This document shows positions 1-11,900 of a stretch of DNA of 64,000 nt, in pieces. Under the pieces are notes generated by a model. The model had not been told where the DNA came from. It saw only the letters and a list, made by a program, of their open reading frames with translations, and did not search any database. Every line of letters starts with the position of its first letter. The first letter of the stretch is position 1. Source of the DNA: Nephromyces sp. MM_2019 (lineage: Eukaryota > Apicomplexa > Aconoidasida > Nephromycida); NCBI GenBank assembly GCA_015657535.1, contig JADHZB010000607.1, positions 1-64,000 of the forward strand, given 5' to 3'. Position numbers and translations under genes: made by a program.

Positions 1-107
1 TAGGGTGTAAATACACTCAAGAAGAAGACTAGTGAAAACGCTCTATTAGAGCAGCTTATAGGGTGTAAATACACTCAAGAAGAAGACTAGTGAAAACGCT
101 CTATTAG
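1..107. repeat. 58-bp direct repeat, about two copies, in a PP2C intron
   Basis: The block beginning TAGGGTGTAAATACACTC recurs exactly 58 bases later and stays identical through CTCTATTAG. The array starts at the window edge, so more copies may lie to the left. It ends about 20 bases from the 5' splice site of the PP2C exon at 126-264. Confidence 0.9.
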
Positions 108-125
108 CTTATTCACTATAAATAC

Positions 126-3100
126 CATCAGAAACTTGAGTTTTTCGAGAAATAAGAAGGTAATTGTTGTCGGTCATTTGGAAGCCTTTTTTAATGGAAT
201 GCACCAGGGCTTCAACCTCACAGCTTTCCTTGTGTGAAATATGAGGCTGCCTACTCCTCCTCTTCTGTATAAGACAAACCAGTCAACGGCTGTATGTACA
301 CCGGTAACTTCACCGAGAAAAGCTAGTGATAAAAATTAGCCAATACGAAGGAAAATCTCAAAACCCTAAAATTCAACTAAAATAGGCCAAAATCGCAATT
401 CTTTAGGGCTTAGAAAGCAGTAAAATATGGAAAAAGCAGCGAAAAAAAGGATAAACAAGCAGTCAAATTGAAGGGGGAATTATACATATTATTATACGAA
501 ATTTTACTAAAGTAGCAGTGGATAAAAGAGCTGATTAAGATTGTAATAATTCAGATGTCGTGAAAATTATCGAAAAAAATATAAATTTCGTCAAATATAC
601 GGTATTTAACGTAGAAAGGCGCAAGAAAGTCGGCATTTTGCTAATTAGAGCCTTCCAAAAACTCAAAACCACACACATAAGCAACACAAACATGTCCTAC
701 AAAACATACTAGAAGGAAAATTAAAAGAAAAACAGAGAGGAATTACTATATCTAAAAAATATTTGAATATATTAATCGGGTTGAAGATGCCTTGAAGAAA
801 AACTGTAATTTTTGGGATAAGTAGAAGGCGAAAACCAGTGAAGAATTAAAGAGAAAATCACACAACACACACAACCAAAGAATCCTTTACCTAAGCTCTA
901 CAAATAGAAAAAAAAACTCAAGTTTTCAGGTTAACTAGCAACAACCGAAAGTGCAGAAGCAGTGATAAAGGCTTTCTCCATACCCCAAAACGAGAAAAAA
1001 CACCTCGAAAAGGAGTACCAAAAATTTCACAGAAATTTGCTGATAAATTAAAATTATTAGCTGCATTTTCAGTGTTTTTACACTTGAAATAGCTCTGGGC
1101 AGTATTGCAGTGAATAGCACAGAAATTTTCTCTGCTTTTATGTTAAAACGCAAAAATATTAAACTTTTTTCCGAACAAATTTACATAATTTTTCAAATAT
1201 CTTTGATTTCTGGAGTTTCTTGAAAAAAAAAAAAAAAAACTATTAGGATGATAAATTTAGCAATATTACACCAAAACATTGCTAGGAAATGCTGCCCGAG
1301 CTGCTAGTATTTCAGTCTTTATAATATATAATTGATGTGTGCTATTTTTACATCTTCAAAAAAAATTTAAATCAACAAAAAAGCAGCCAAATATCCCACA
1401 AAATGACTTATAAAAAATAAAAAAGTAAAAGTAAAATAATAAGCTTCTTTTTTCATTTTTTATAGATTAATGAATCTTCTTTGAAAAGTAATTAATTTAA
1501 TTATGAATTTCGCTCTTGTAGGAGGATTTGCAAACTAAACTTATATTATGATAGAATCTGCAGACGAGCTACACGATGGAAAAGTAAAGAAAATGCACTT
1601 AAAATCAATTTTTCGCATAATTTGAGGAGATTTGCACGGCGAAATTGGCATTTGAGTTCATAATCAGCTTGAAACTTTGCGTGGGCATAAAAAGAAGCAG
1701 AAAAGCACATTAAGTTTGAAGTGGTTTTGCAAGATATGATTATCATTGGTAGAATGAAATGGAGGCCTTTATTTTGATTTATTCTGTATCAAAATCCAGA
1801 AAAAAAGCAAAAAAAATGAAATCTAGCATTTCTACTCGCAAAATGGCAAAAGGCGAAATTCTGCGAATAGCATAGTTTTATTGAGTAGGAAAAGCGACGA
1901 AAAAAAGCGAGAAAATATCTCAGAATCCTTGCTTTTATACATAAATGAAGCGAAGCAATCACGAGATTTATATTTATACATCAAATAACTAAAATGAAGA
2001 GATTCATTGAAGTTTTTTTTAAATTTCAAAGAGAAGCAAGTAAATGATGAAAATTCCTTCTTTTTGAGCAGCAACAACTCAACATCTTCATGAAATAATT
2101 GATTTTTCTTGAAGCAAAAAAAAAGCCACATACCTTCGTTGGCTCAATAGACTGCCGAAAAACAGACATTATATTGTGATGAAGACGCTCGCTGGCGTAT
2201 TTTGCACATCTGAAATAGTTGTTTTTCGGAGCAGAAGGCAGTAAAATTCATGAAAAATCAGAGTTTAAACCAAGAGACGACGGTATTAAGTACATAATCA
2301 GCACAAAAATAGCAGGCAGAAAAGAATCGAAAATTACAATGAAATTTTGAGACTAAAGACTCGAGAAAATCCCAGTTATATATGGAAAAATTTCAATCGT
2401 AGCGTAAAAACAGAGCTTTTTCTTTTGGACTTTTTTTGCACGATTTTCAAATAGGTTGAATGGTTATGACAGATTTTAGTTAAGAGGAGAGAAAAATACG
2501 ACAATTTGTGGCAAAATCGCTGAAATTAGATGATTTGGTGGCTTCAAAAAATAAGTGGTGGCTGGAATAGTTTATAGGAGCAAAAAAAGGTTGAAGTGAT
2601 GAAATCTTCACGCACACACACTAGTGAAAAAAAGCCAACAAAAATTTGAAGAAAATCACCCGCTTCCTCCATGGCCATCAAATACTGCATAATAATGACA
2701 AACTGCCTCCACGTTGGCAACAATGTTGAGGGGGAGTGAGCAACTCGTCACATGGAAATCTTCCATTTCATCCTTCTCCAAAGCCTGATAAATATCAGTG
2801 TCTAATTTTGTCTAGCAGCGTGTGTGTAAGGGCCCATGGCATACAACATGGTAAGCTCGAGGCATATTATACATGAAATTCAACGTATATGCTACGTAGA
2901 ATAGCTCCTCCAAGGAAAAAACTCAAGCTTTTCTACTGTTTATTCTGTTGTATCGAAAGCAGCAGGAGGGAGTAAGGCTAGAAGCACACAAAAACAACAT
3001 CTTCATTGTATTCGGGGAAAACACAACGAGAAATGGTTAACTAGCTTCTTCAAGATAAAAGGAGAATGTGACAAGTAAATTCTTGATAGTCCAGATTGTG

Positions 3101-4190
3101 CGCATGCCAATAAAACTAGCCAAAATAATAAAAACTGTGGAATAGATTGGGAAAAACTGGCGGAGAATTCAACCTCCGCCTAGTTTGATGAAAAGAAGGG
3201 AAAAAAACATGATAATTGAGGGGTATGAATGCACTTTTCACCCTTACTGCATGCTCTGATAAGAGCGACCATCAGATTTACAAAAAAGCAGCTGAAAATT
3301 TTATCCCATTCTTGCAGCGGGTAGTAAAAAACGCGATCAACACCACCACTACAGCTTTTAGAAAGTAATACCTTCTTAGCGTAGGTTCCTGCCTCAACAT
3401 CTCTCTCGATATCCATTAGAAAATCTTCATCCGCATCGCTACTTGAAGAAGATGCTTCAGAATACAACTTCTCCGAAGCGCTTTGAGAAGCTTCCGCTAT
3501 ATCATGGAAGCCGCTGTCATGCTTTATACCAAAGTCAGACACCTTCTTAGCATTCTCAGCCTCATTGGTATTACCGTCAATTGCGTAGTCTGTATGGCTT
3601 CTGTTTTTAAGCGAGTCTCGTTGCGAAGATTCCAGAGAAGAGGTGCCCAACTTACCAAGTTCCTCTCCTGGGGTGCTATGAGTTTCTTTTCTCAAAGAAT
3701 CATTCCTTTCAACAAATTCATGATCTTCACTAGATCTTGAGATTAAATCGACCTTGCTTTCATTTGAAGTATTGGTACATCCAGTACCCGGTAATAAAGC
3801 CCAGATTTCAGCCTCATTATCGAAATAAAAAAGGCTTTGAGACCCAGGGTGAAAAAATAATTTGTCTTGTGTGGAATAAAGCCACTCACCGGATGGATGC
3901 ATCTTCCATTCTCCATCGCATGCCCAGCTGGTCAAATCATCATCTTCACCTAATTGGGGAGGGTAGACTGCTGCGGCACAGGCGGCGGATACATCTTCAT
4001 CATGACTGCCCGAATTATTTCCAGTATTCAGCTCTATGTCTTTAAACACGGCTGATACGGAGGTGGTACCCCTTGAAAAATCACCACCTGAATCATTATT
4101 TGCTTCGACAAATTTGCGGTGTTTAGGTCCTGATCCAGGGCTAGCATCATGCCCGCATACACGCTTGAATTGCCCTTCTTCACTAGTCAT
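126..4190 (-). CDS. PP2C-type Ser/Thr protein phosphatase with N-terminal OCRE-like domain (5' part; runs off the left edge)
   Basis: Metal-dependent (PPM/PP2C) phosphatase. Exons, read right to left: 3248-4190 (ATG at 4190), 2660-2784, 2134-2209, 126-264; the next exons lie beyond base 1. Exon 1 encodes about 314 residues, polar and Ser/Glu/Asp-rich, with a W-rich OCRE-like stretch near residues 85-135 (W..DG.W..HPSGEWLY, FFHPGSQSLFYFD). Exon 2 carries the first PP2C signature: KDEMEDFHV, then YAVFDGHGGSG, including the metal-binding Asp-Gly. Exon 3 continues CAKYASERLHHNIM. Exon 4 carries EALVHSIKKGFQMTD and ends SDG, where family members continue with S/G-T-A. Junctions 2-3 and 3-4 are phase-consistent with GT donors and pyrimidine-rich acceptors. 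The exon 1-2 junction is unresolved: the donor at 3247 leaves phase 1, while the acceptor at 2785 needs phase 0. Either a small exon lies between, or the weaker acceptor next to 2798 is used. Phosphatase identity is secure; the OCRE label is moderate. Confidence 0.82.
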
Positions 4191-5364
4191 TGCTAATATG
4201 CTCAATGAAAAAAGCGGAAGCTTTCGGCTCTGACGTAATAAGCCTAACAAGATTGAGTAGAGAGCAAAAATACCCTAGTTATTGTAGCGGCTTTTTAGGA
4301 AGGATTAACAAGTGAAAAACGAGTTTTCTCCACAATAATGTGGTCAGCGCAATACGTAAAGCACAAAACATGCGCCTCAAGTACTGCGCTTGCCGTGATC
4401 ATATTATGTTAGAAAAAAAATTTTGAGCAGTCCATGAAATCACAGGTGTTCCGACCACCAAACTGCCATTTGTAATGTATGTACAGCTAGCAGCCTTCAG
4501 ATGAAGAAGTGAAGTTGTGAAACTACGTTTTGCCTTTATTAACACCCCAGGGCAGGTTTATGTACTCCTCTCGTTACTAAGCTTATGAAATGCTAAACGG
4601 ATCACTACGTAAAGCAGTGATATAGCGCTCTGTGCGTTTTTAGAAGAACAGGAAAAAGAGGAAGATACAGTCGCAGAAGAGAAAGATAATGAAGAAGAAG
4701 AGGGAGATAATGAAGAAAAAAAAAGACGATGAAGAAGCGGAAAAAGAGAAAGGAGAAGAGGAAAAAACCAAGAAGAGAAAGGCAATAATCAAGAAGATAA
4801 TACTCTTTCGAGAGCATACACTTATGCCACAATGGAGCAAATCTTCGTAGAGTGCCTCTCAGCTTGAAAGTGGTCCTAGTGGTAGTTGCAGGTTGATGTA
4901 TGTGCTCGTAGAAACATATCACCGCACAAGCGTTTAAACTCAATCTGTGCTTTTGCTTTGGTGTTGTAGCCTTTTGCTGTGTGTAAATGCATAATCCGTC
5001 TGCTAAACCTAGAACTTTTGCAATGTTGGGCTAGCATCTGCTGCGTGTGCTAAGGTGTTGCGCGCATACACTTTGTAGCTCTAATGCCGTACCTTGCAGT
5101 TTGTGTTTCAGCTAAATGGCTTCGCAGTTTATGCAGTAGCGTATCGAGGCACATCCTTTCCATGTTCGCGGCATACCTGTGACTTGGCGCTTTGTATCTG
5201 CCGCTCGAAGATGTTCCATTTGTTTTTTTAAATGTCGTCATCACCAATTGCTTTTGCTTCTTTTTTGTTACGTGCTTTCTGACATAGTGTGTGCTCCTAA
5301 TATTTATAGGGCCGCGGAATTTTTCACCGCATCAGTGGGTTTAAGACATCCTGTAAATTACAAT
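4191..5364. promoter_or_regulatory. Divergent intergenic region between the PP2C and Whirly-like genes
   Basis: This stretch separates two head-to-head genes and should contain both promoters. It holds a strongly purine-biased tract on the plus strand at about 4644-4800 (GAAGAA/GAGGAA runs). Short ORFs on either strand there are by-products of that composition. The last ~200 bases are open in the Whirly-like frame and could be a leader exon (see that gene). No core promoter motif could be assigned. Confidence 0.4.
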
Positions 5365-6777
5365 ATGGCGGGAAAAGGTTATATGAACGGGCGGGCTCTG
5401 GTCTCAAACTTATGGGATCGGACAACTTTTTCTGCTAAAAATCTTCGCGATCAACTTCCTTCGGTGTCGCTTGGAAGTAACGCCCTGTGCAGTCTATTTA
5501 GTGCGAAAAATGCGCCTTTTTTTACGACTTCATCATCAGCTTTCACTGGATACACTACGCCATATCGGAAAACAATGCCGCCCGCTTCGTTGTCGCATGG
5601 CTCCAATTGTTTAGGAAGCAGCTTTGGACAGTTTTCTCTAAATATAGAGGCTTTAAGTTTACGCTATTTCTCGGCGATAAGGGGCCTTTTTGCCGCTTAT
5701 ACCGAAGGTACCTGTGTAAACCACGATGATGAAGCTAGGAAGAATCATCGCAGGGGAGTAACAACTCGTGGATATTGCCTTGAAAACAGGACAGGCGTGT
5801 ATATCTCCTTTTTGCCTCTGCAGAATGCTGCATTTCGGATAGCTGCAAGGTCAAACTCTAGTTTTCCACGGGGAGGATCCTTACAAGGCTACTATTCCAA
5901 TAAGCCAGAGTTTGAAGATAATGGAATGATCAATCTTGGAAAGAGGAAAAGCATGTACCCTGGTGATAATGCTGCTCGGGAGCGGTTTTATGAGTCGAAT
6001 GGAAATGCGTTCGAAGCCATCAACCACGGAGCAGCTGACGGATACAGTACTACCCAAGAGAAGGGGATGCAAGGCAATCGTTTCCCTGGCACAACAGAAG
6101 GCGGGAGCTCATCAACTTTTCTCAGTAATCTGTGTTTCTTTGGTGTTTCCTCCATGGTGATGTTCAGGCCACAGCCTGCTACGTTCAGCCCATACGTTGC
6201 CTCCTCCACTGGAGACAGTACGGTATCGCAATCAACGCCGATATCAACTCGTTTCCAGATGAGCCAGAATGGTGTCTTATTCTGCTCATTTCTTCCACGT
6301 TTGAAGGGCTCTAGGCAGTTTGATAAGACCAAAAGGATAGACATTGCCATCCCTCCAACCAAGGTGGGAGGGTTTCTTTTGCCACTTCCGAACCTCGAGA
6401 CTACTTCGTTACCCAAGTTTTCCTATGCTATCGAATGCTCTTCTCAATGGTCTATTTTCTTGCAACTAGTACCTCACGGAGGAATTAGTAGCGGTAAAAA
6501 CGCCAGTCCAGGAGAGCTTAATTTGAATGACTTTAGGATGCTTCTTTCTGCTGTTCCGTCAGAACCTGGAATAGAACAGGGTAGCATCAAAGCTTCGGAA
6601 GAAGGCCTTGCTATGAATAACGAAGTAGATGTAAATAAGAGCGCAAGGCAGAGTTCTACTGGCAAATCTCCTATTACGGTGCCGCTCACTCTTGGTGAAT
6701 ACCGCACTCTTCAGTCTATGCTACATGCTGTGCTTCCTTCATTGTTAGGCTGGGCTGTTACCGGAGAAAGGTCATAA
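5365..6777 (+). CDS. Whirly-domain (ssDNA-binding) family protein, possibly organelle-targeted
   Basis: The C-terminal ~220 residues follow the Whirly fold family known from plants: an opening FRPQPATFSPYV like the family's 'EPRPPEF.P', then QNGVLFCSFLP with FDKTKRIDIAIPPTKVGGFL, and a closing block ITVPLTLGEYRTLQSMLHAV followed by LPSLLGW, where plant proteins read 'VPITKAEFAVL...LPHLIGW'. Plant Whirlies bind single-stranded DNA in plastids, mitochondria and nucleus. The first in-frame ATG is at 5365, giving 470 residues with no intron. The N-terminal ~110 residues are rich in Ser, Thr, Arg and Asn and poor in acids, as in transit peptides. The frame stays open upstream to about 5140 but only with a GTG, and encodes a hydrophobic run (QLLLLLFCYVLSDIVCA) that would suit a signal peptide if an unseen upstream exon supplied an ATG. 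The middle (about 100-310) is low-complexity. Family call fairly sure; targeting is inference. Confidence 0.75.
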   Translation: MAGKGYMNGRALVSNLWDRTTFSAKNLRDQLPSVSLGSNALCSLFSAKNAPFFTTSSSAFTGYTTPYRKTMPPASLSHGSNCLGSSFGQFSLNIEALSLRYFSAIRGLFAAYTEGTCVNHDDEARKNHRRGVTTRGYCLENRTGVYISFLPLQNAAFRIAARSNSSFPRGGSLQGYYSNKPEFEDNGMINLGKRKSMYPGDNAARERFYESNGNAFEAINHGAADGYSTTQEKGMQGNRFPGTTEGGSSSTFLSNLCFFGVSSMVMFRPQPATFSPYVASSTGDSTVSQSTPISTRFQMSQNGVLFCSFLPRLKGSRQFDKTKRIDIAIPPTKVGGFLLPLPNLETTSLPKFSYAIECSSQWSIFLQLVPHGGISSGKNASPGELNLNDFRMLLSAVPSEPGIEQGSIKASEEGLAMNNEVDVNKSARQSSTGKSPITVPLTLGEYRTLQSMLHAVLPSLLGWAVTGERS

Positions 6778-8945
6778 TTGGTTATGACTAGATGAAATAT
6801 CCAGTGAAGCATATTGTGGTTTTTATGAAGCTATCTTTATCTTTTTATAACGAAAGTGCTGCTACGTAAAACTTAGTAGATTGTTTTTAATGCGTGCTTG
6901 CATGGGTACAGGAGCTGCTATGGTTTCATATAGATATAGTTAGGAAGCCGCGCCTTTATGAAATGAGAATCTTCTTTAAAGTTAAAGCAGTGCTCTCTTG
7001 AAGTTGGAAGCTCCTTTTTTCACTACGGTTATTGTTGTGGAGTTTGGTATTTGTTGTAATGTACTACAAGATTGACAGCGTTACTGTTGTGCGCTAAACT
7101 AACGGTGATATATGCTCGTTAAGCGCAACGTGGATTTATCATTCCTTACTGGAGAAACTGCGGGGCTTTTTTAAATCGCTGAAATTGATTCGTAGCCTGG
7201 ATCAAAGACTGAATAAGACATTTAAGGAACCTGTACTCCTTTTGGGGAAGTGGAGCGCATTTATAGAAACCCAAAATGAAATTACTCGTAGAATATTGAG
7301 CTTTCTTTTCTTTGGGTTGGCGCTATTATATATATATATATAGTAATTTTGGGGCGCCTTTACATTTTAAATCGGAAGAACTTATTGATATATCCCATTC
7401 AGATTTTTTTAAACCTAAAACTGTAATAACGCTCGATTGCGTGAAATTACTCAATATTAGCGCAGCTCCGCATGAAACACATTGAAAACTTCATTTTAGA
7501 AGGCGTTGGAAAATATGTTTACTTTGTATGAAATGCTATGCTTAAACTGCCGAGCTTTCGCTCTGTTAATACGGATGCAATCTGGACATATTTTGTAGCG
7601 CTGATTTGAAGTTAGGAATGCTGTTTTCATTTTTGCTACAGCCGTGCCATTAATACCTAATCTGAGCGATTTTGCTATTTGATCTGTCATAAGAAACATA
7701 CGCGCGAATATAGTGGATGGGGGATTTTTTTTGTCCTAATCAAATGCGGCAAAAAATATGTCAGTTGCCAATCTTCCCCTCCAGCTGGCAGTACCGCCAG
7801 AAAATTCAGTCCGCGGGAGCGGCATCGCCAAGAAAATTGAAAAAGCTAAGTAAAGTAGCTCATCCTTCAACACTCGGCCACTTATGCGAATTAGCTCAGC
7901 AGGATGATACTTACCATAATTCGCGGCAGCACGCAGGAGAGCTCTAATTTCAAATGGACATTTCAATATTCAACCTCATTATAGCGATTCACCAAGATTG
8001 CAATGATTGGCATTAGGAGTTCTTAGGCGTAGAAGTAGGCTTTGATAGGTAAAATCAAAAACTTGCAAATCAAGCGTATTCAAAAGCATTTGTAGATTTT
8101 TCAAGATAATCCGCACATAAAATTCCCTTAGTTACCAAAATTTGCTCCCCTTACGCGTAATCCTATAGCAGCCTGGAAGACACTTGGTACAGTTTTACGA
8201 ATAAAGATGGTAAACACCAAAGAAGACAAAAAAAAGGACAAGAAATGCTGCTGGTTTACGAATGAAAATCAGAAAGCCTTTTTTCTTAAAGGTCAAATTT
8301 ATCAATGTAGAGTATAACCTGGAGTAGTTTTATCTACTATCACATTCTGGTCCAAAGAAAAGTTTTGTCACCTAGTACTAGAAGATGATAGTTTAAAAAG
8401 TATAATCCATCCTGCCACAGATTAACAGGCACATACTCCGCATCATCTCTGAGCATAAAACGACTAAAAAAAACACTAGTACAAGCAAAATTGGATGCAA
8501 TGGCCTTGAAGCACTTGCTCGCGCCACATCCTTATTCTGTAGCACTACATTCGGTTTCAGGTTCTAGAAAGTAAGTCTGGAAAAGTTGTAGGGTACTCAT
8601 CTAAGCTTTATTTTCAGCAGATTCAAGGCCTAAGGAGCAGCCAGCGAGATTTGAACAGCATGACAGGCTAAAAGCCATTGGGAAACCGAGCAGCTCATCG
8701 GTATACAAGGCACGGCATTTCATCGCAAAGCCTTATACTAGTGTTTAGATGAGTACACATACTTATATTCAAGGCAGATAATGAAGCCTACCCAGTTGAG
8801 AGCTCTCTTAATAGCTTCAAAATGAAAGTAAGTGAACAGACGAATTAAGACTCAGGAAAGCTACATTCACTAGTGGTAATGAAACAAGAGCATCTCTCTT
8901 GTATAACTTTCAATTACTGCTTTGTGCGAATTTTACAAAAAAAAA
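6778..8945. other. Convergent intergenic region (Whirly-like 3' end to DIX-protein 3' end)
   Basis: Two genes converge here. Most of it is AT-rich and includes a short (TA)n run near 7328-7342. A GC-richer patch at 7730-7970 has an open minus-strand frame without an ATG, and a perfect 8-bp stem at 7886-7924. A 67-codon minus-strand ORF at 7496-7699 has an ATG but no recognisable domain. No secure gene. Confidence 0.5.
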
Positions 8946-11900
8946 TTAGTCCAAAAAATGAGCTCCTTTCTCCGAGTCTTTTCCCTCATCTTCAGAGTAT
9001 TTACCAGAGGTTGCCGATGCGTCTACAAAACAGAATTTTATCAAAGAACCGGGTGATTTTATTAAGAAAACAGAGAAAAACACGCAGCAAACTAAACAGG
9101 ACAAAACCAAATACAATCAGTCCTTTTGAAGACATTGGAATTCACCTCAAATTGAGCAAGCAACACACCAGCATGTACTTCCAAGAAGTATTTTCTTCAC
9201 ATTAAAGCAAAGAAAATTCAACTAAATATCTTCCAAGAGTTGAAAATATCAAATATTTGGATTTTTTCTCTAGTTTATTTAATTATCTTCTCAAATTTTG
9301 ACTTTTTTCTTTTGTAGACAACCTGCATTTTTCAAATTCACTAGTTTCTAATTCCACTGGAGATATCCATTAAGGTGTGAAAAAAACTCAACTACTAAGG
9401 GATATAATACTATTGAAGCATGCGCAACTCGGAATATCAAAAATGAAACAGAAACGACAATTATTTTAAAAACGAACTAGTATTGATATATATAGTTTAT
9501 CACTACTAATTTTGACTTTTGGTATACTTAAAGAACTAAAATTCTAATGGAACGAGAGGCCTGGAAAAAACGCCAATTTTAAAGGAAAAAGTTGTTTAAA
9601 TTTTTCATAAAAAAAGTCTTAGAAGCAACTATGATTTTCCATCACATAATATAGCAAATTCTAACGATTTTCATAGTATCTAAAGCATGAAAAGGCTGAG
9701 AATGAAAATTTTCCAGCTGCACCGACCAAGTAAAAGGCATATATGAATCTGGTGAAAAATTGCTCTTCAAAAAGCGTTATTTTAAGCTAGAATAGGCCTT
9801 GGTGATGGATAAAAAAAAACTTGGGATGTGTGTAGTCTGTGAGCATGGCATTAGTCGAGAACCATATAAGGCATTCAAATCAAGAAGTAAACAGCAAAAG
9901 ACAACACATTAAATTCTCAAACAAGAAACACCCGACAAATTTTTAAAAGTAATTGGCATCCTAAAAAAGATATAGAAAGCAGGACTAGGTTAAAAATAGG
10001 TGCTTAAAATCAGTGCCATAGGAAAATTATCATCAATTTAAAGGTAATTTTAATAATTTCTGCAACTATTCATTCCATTTCTACTTTTCGTTTACTTAAT
10101 GCTTTGAAAAATGGCACCTTATTTATATTTTAGGCCTGCAAAAGCATCAGCTTTACCGATTCAAAAACATGATAACACTGCTTCAAACGCCTTACATTCA
10201 TATCTTTATTTGCAAAGTAAGAACAAATGAGAAATTCCTAGAGTGAAGGAACATTAGATTCATAAGCATAAAGGGAAGGCGAGAGTAAGAAAGATCATTT
10301 CTACGCAGGGGTTGACCACACGTTCACTCGTACAAAACACTTTCAGTATAAAGCACTGAAGTTTTGCTAGTCTAAAAATCATATACCAAACATTTTCTTG
10401 AATGTGTTTCGGGAAAAAATTAAAATAGGGAAGTGTAAAAGTTTTCAATAGTCAACAAGCTTGTAGAGAAATTAGGCAAACACGCAATTTGTAGAAAAAA
10501 AAATTCTGCGGAAGCTCCACTGGAAGAGGAGAAAAAAAGGAGTTACGGTGTAAGCTTCGCAGCAGTGAAAACTTTATACTCAGAACAATCAAAAAAAAGC
10601 CTCAAAAGAGGAATATTCTCCAGCAATTTTTGCAAACAAAAAAAGCCCCAAAAAACTCTCAAAATGCCAGCAGAATACGATAAAAACAACCAGATACTCT
10701 CCAGTCATTCCAATCTTTGAAAAATTAACACTTACTGTCAGGACGTGAAGCGCTTGAAAGTAGATTGTCAGCTGCAGAATCAAAAAAAAACATGTCGTTA
10801 TGAGAAGTACCAACGGGGGTAGACTTCTGCTTAAACAAGACACTATCCTTCTTCTCGTCAGCAAATCCAGATGAGGGCCAATCACTTGGGGAAGCTTTGC
10901 TCAATGAAACGTTTAGTAAGTCATCATGAGATACGTTTTTCTTCGTTGCAGAAGACGAAATTGAAGAAAATGCATTCATATTTGCAGCTACTGACTGAAA
11001 AATTGGAGAAAAAATTGTTGGTTGTTGCTGATTGTTGGCCTTTTTCCCTTCCAAGCTATATTGAGGTGCTGGTAGTTGTGTGTTTGCTTGACCTGTCCCC
11101 CCCAGCGTAGACTTATCAAGTACTCCGCGTTTGTCTCCTTGCACATAATTAAAGTTAGAAAGCCAGCTAATCCTTAGCACCTAAAAGACACAAGAATCAC
11201 ATTGGAGATTAGAGGGAGCTTTCGAACGGCAGCCAAAAGCTTCTAGTACAGAGTGAAATACTCAAAACAGCTGAAAATTAGAGTAAAAATAAAGTTTTCC
11301 AAAAGGAGAAATTGCAATTTGACTAGTAGGAGCTTCATTTAGTGAAGGACATTTAATTGTTTGGTGGGAATTTGCATTTTTTTTTGGGGAGATGTTTTTC
11401 AAAGGGCCATTCCGTAAAGCCTTGGGCGGAAAGTAGTAATTTCACCACGAAAAAATCAGTATTAGATACTTTCTCTACGGCTATAAATTTCCTAGTTCAT
11501 GTGAAATTAGATGAGAAACAACCAAAATGACTTTGATTTATAGACGATTCATTAAAATCGTAGTTTTATGTTTTATAGGCAGCATATATTTTTGAGTCGC
11601 TGTACATACAGCGACTTTCTTTGAGAAATAATCAATTCCCATTTTACATCAGCAGTAAATAGCACAATAAATATTATGCAAAGCTGGTAGAGCCAGCAAT
11701 TCATGTTCAACAAGCAGCTAAAGATTATTCAAACGCACAAAAAGCCACTTATAGCTCATAAAAAAAAGCAGTATCCTCTTTCCGGCAGTCCACAAAGCCC
11801 TAAATTTACTTGTAAAATATATTTATTCATATAAGAAGCAAAATCGTTGCAAAACAAGAACAAAGACTTTCGTTGGAAAATTCTTCACTTGAGGAATACT

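Noticed and set aside
4558..4943. Minus-strand frames of poly-Phe/Ser/Leu (75, 112 and 66 codons)
   Set aside because: By-products of the purine-rich tract; three overlapping frames, none with splice or domain support.
8873..9205. Plus-strand 110-codon frame
   Set aside because: Overlaps the antisense of the last DIX exon; Lys/Arg-rich composition and no start context.
10452..10519. Alternative last exon of the DIX gene behind a strong acceptor (ctcctcttccag)
   Set aside because: It is in phase and short, but the exon at 8946-9022 also fits phase and has the polar, acidic composition of the rest of the tail; kept only as an alternative.
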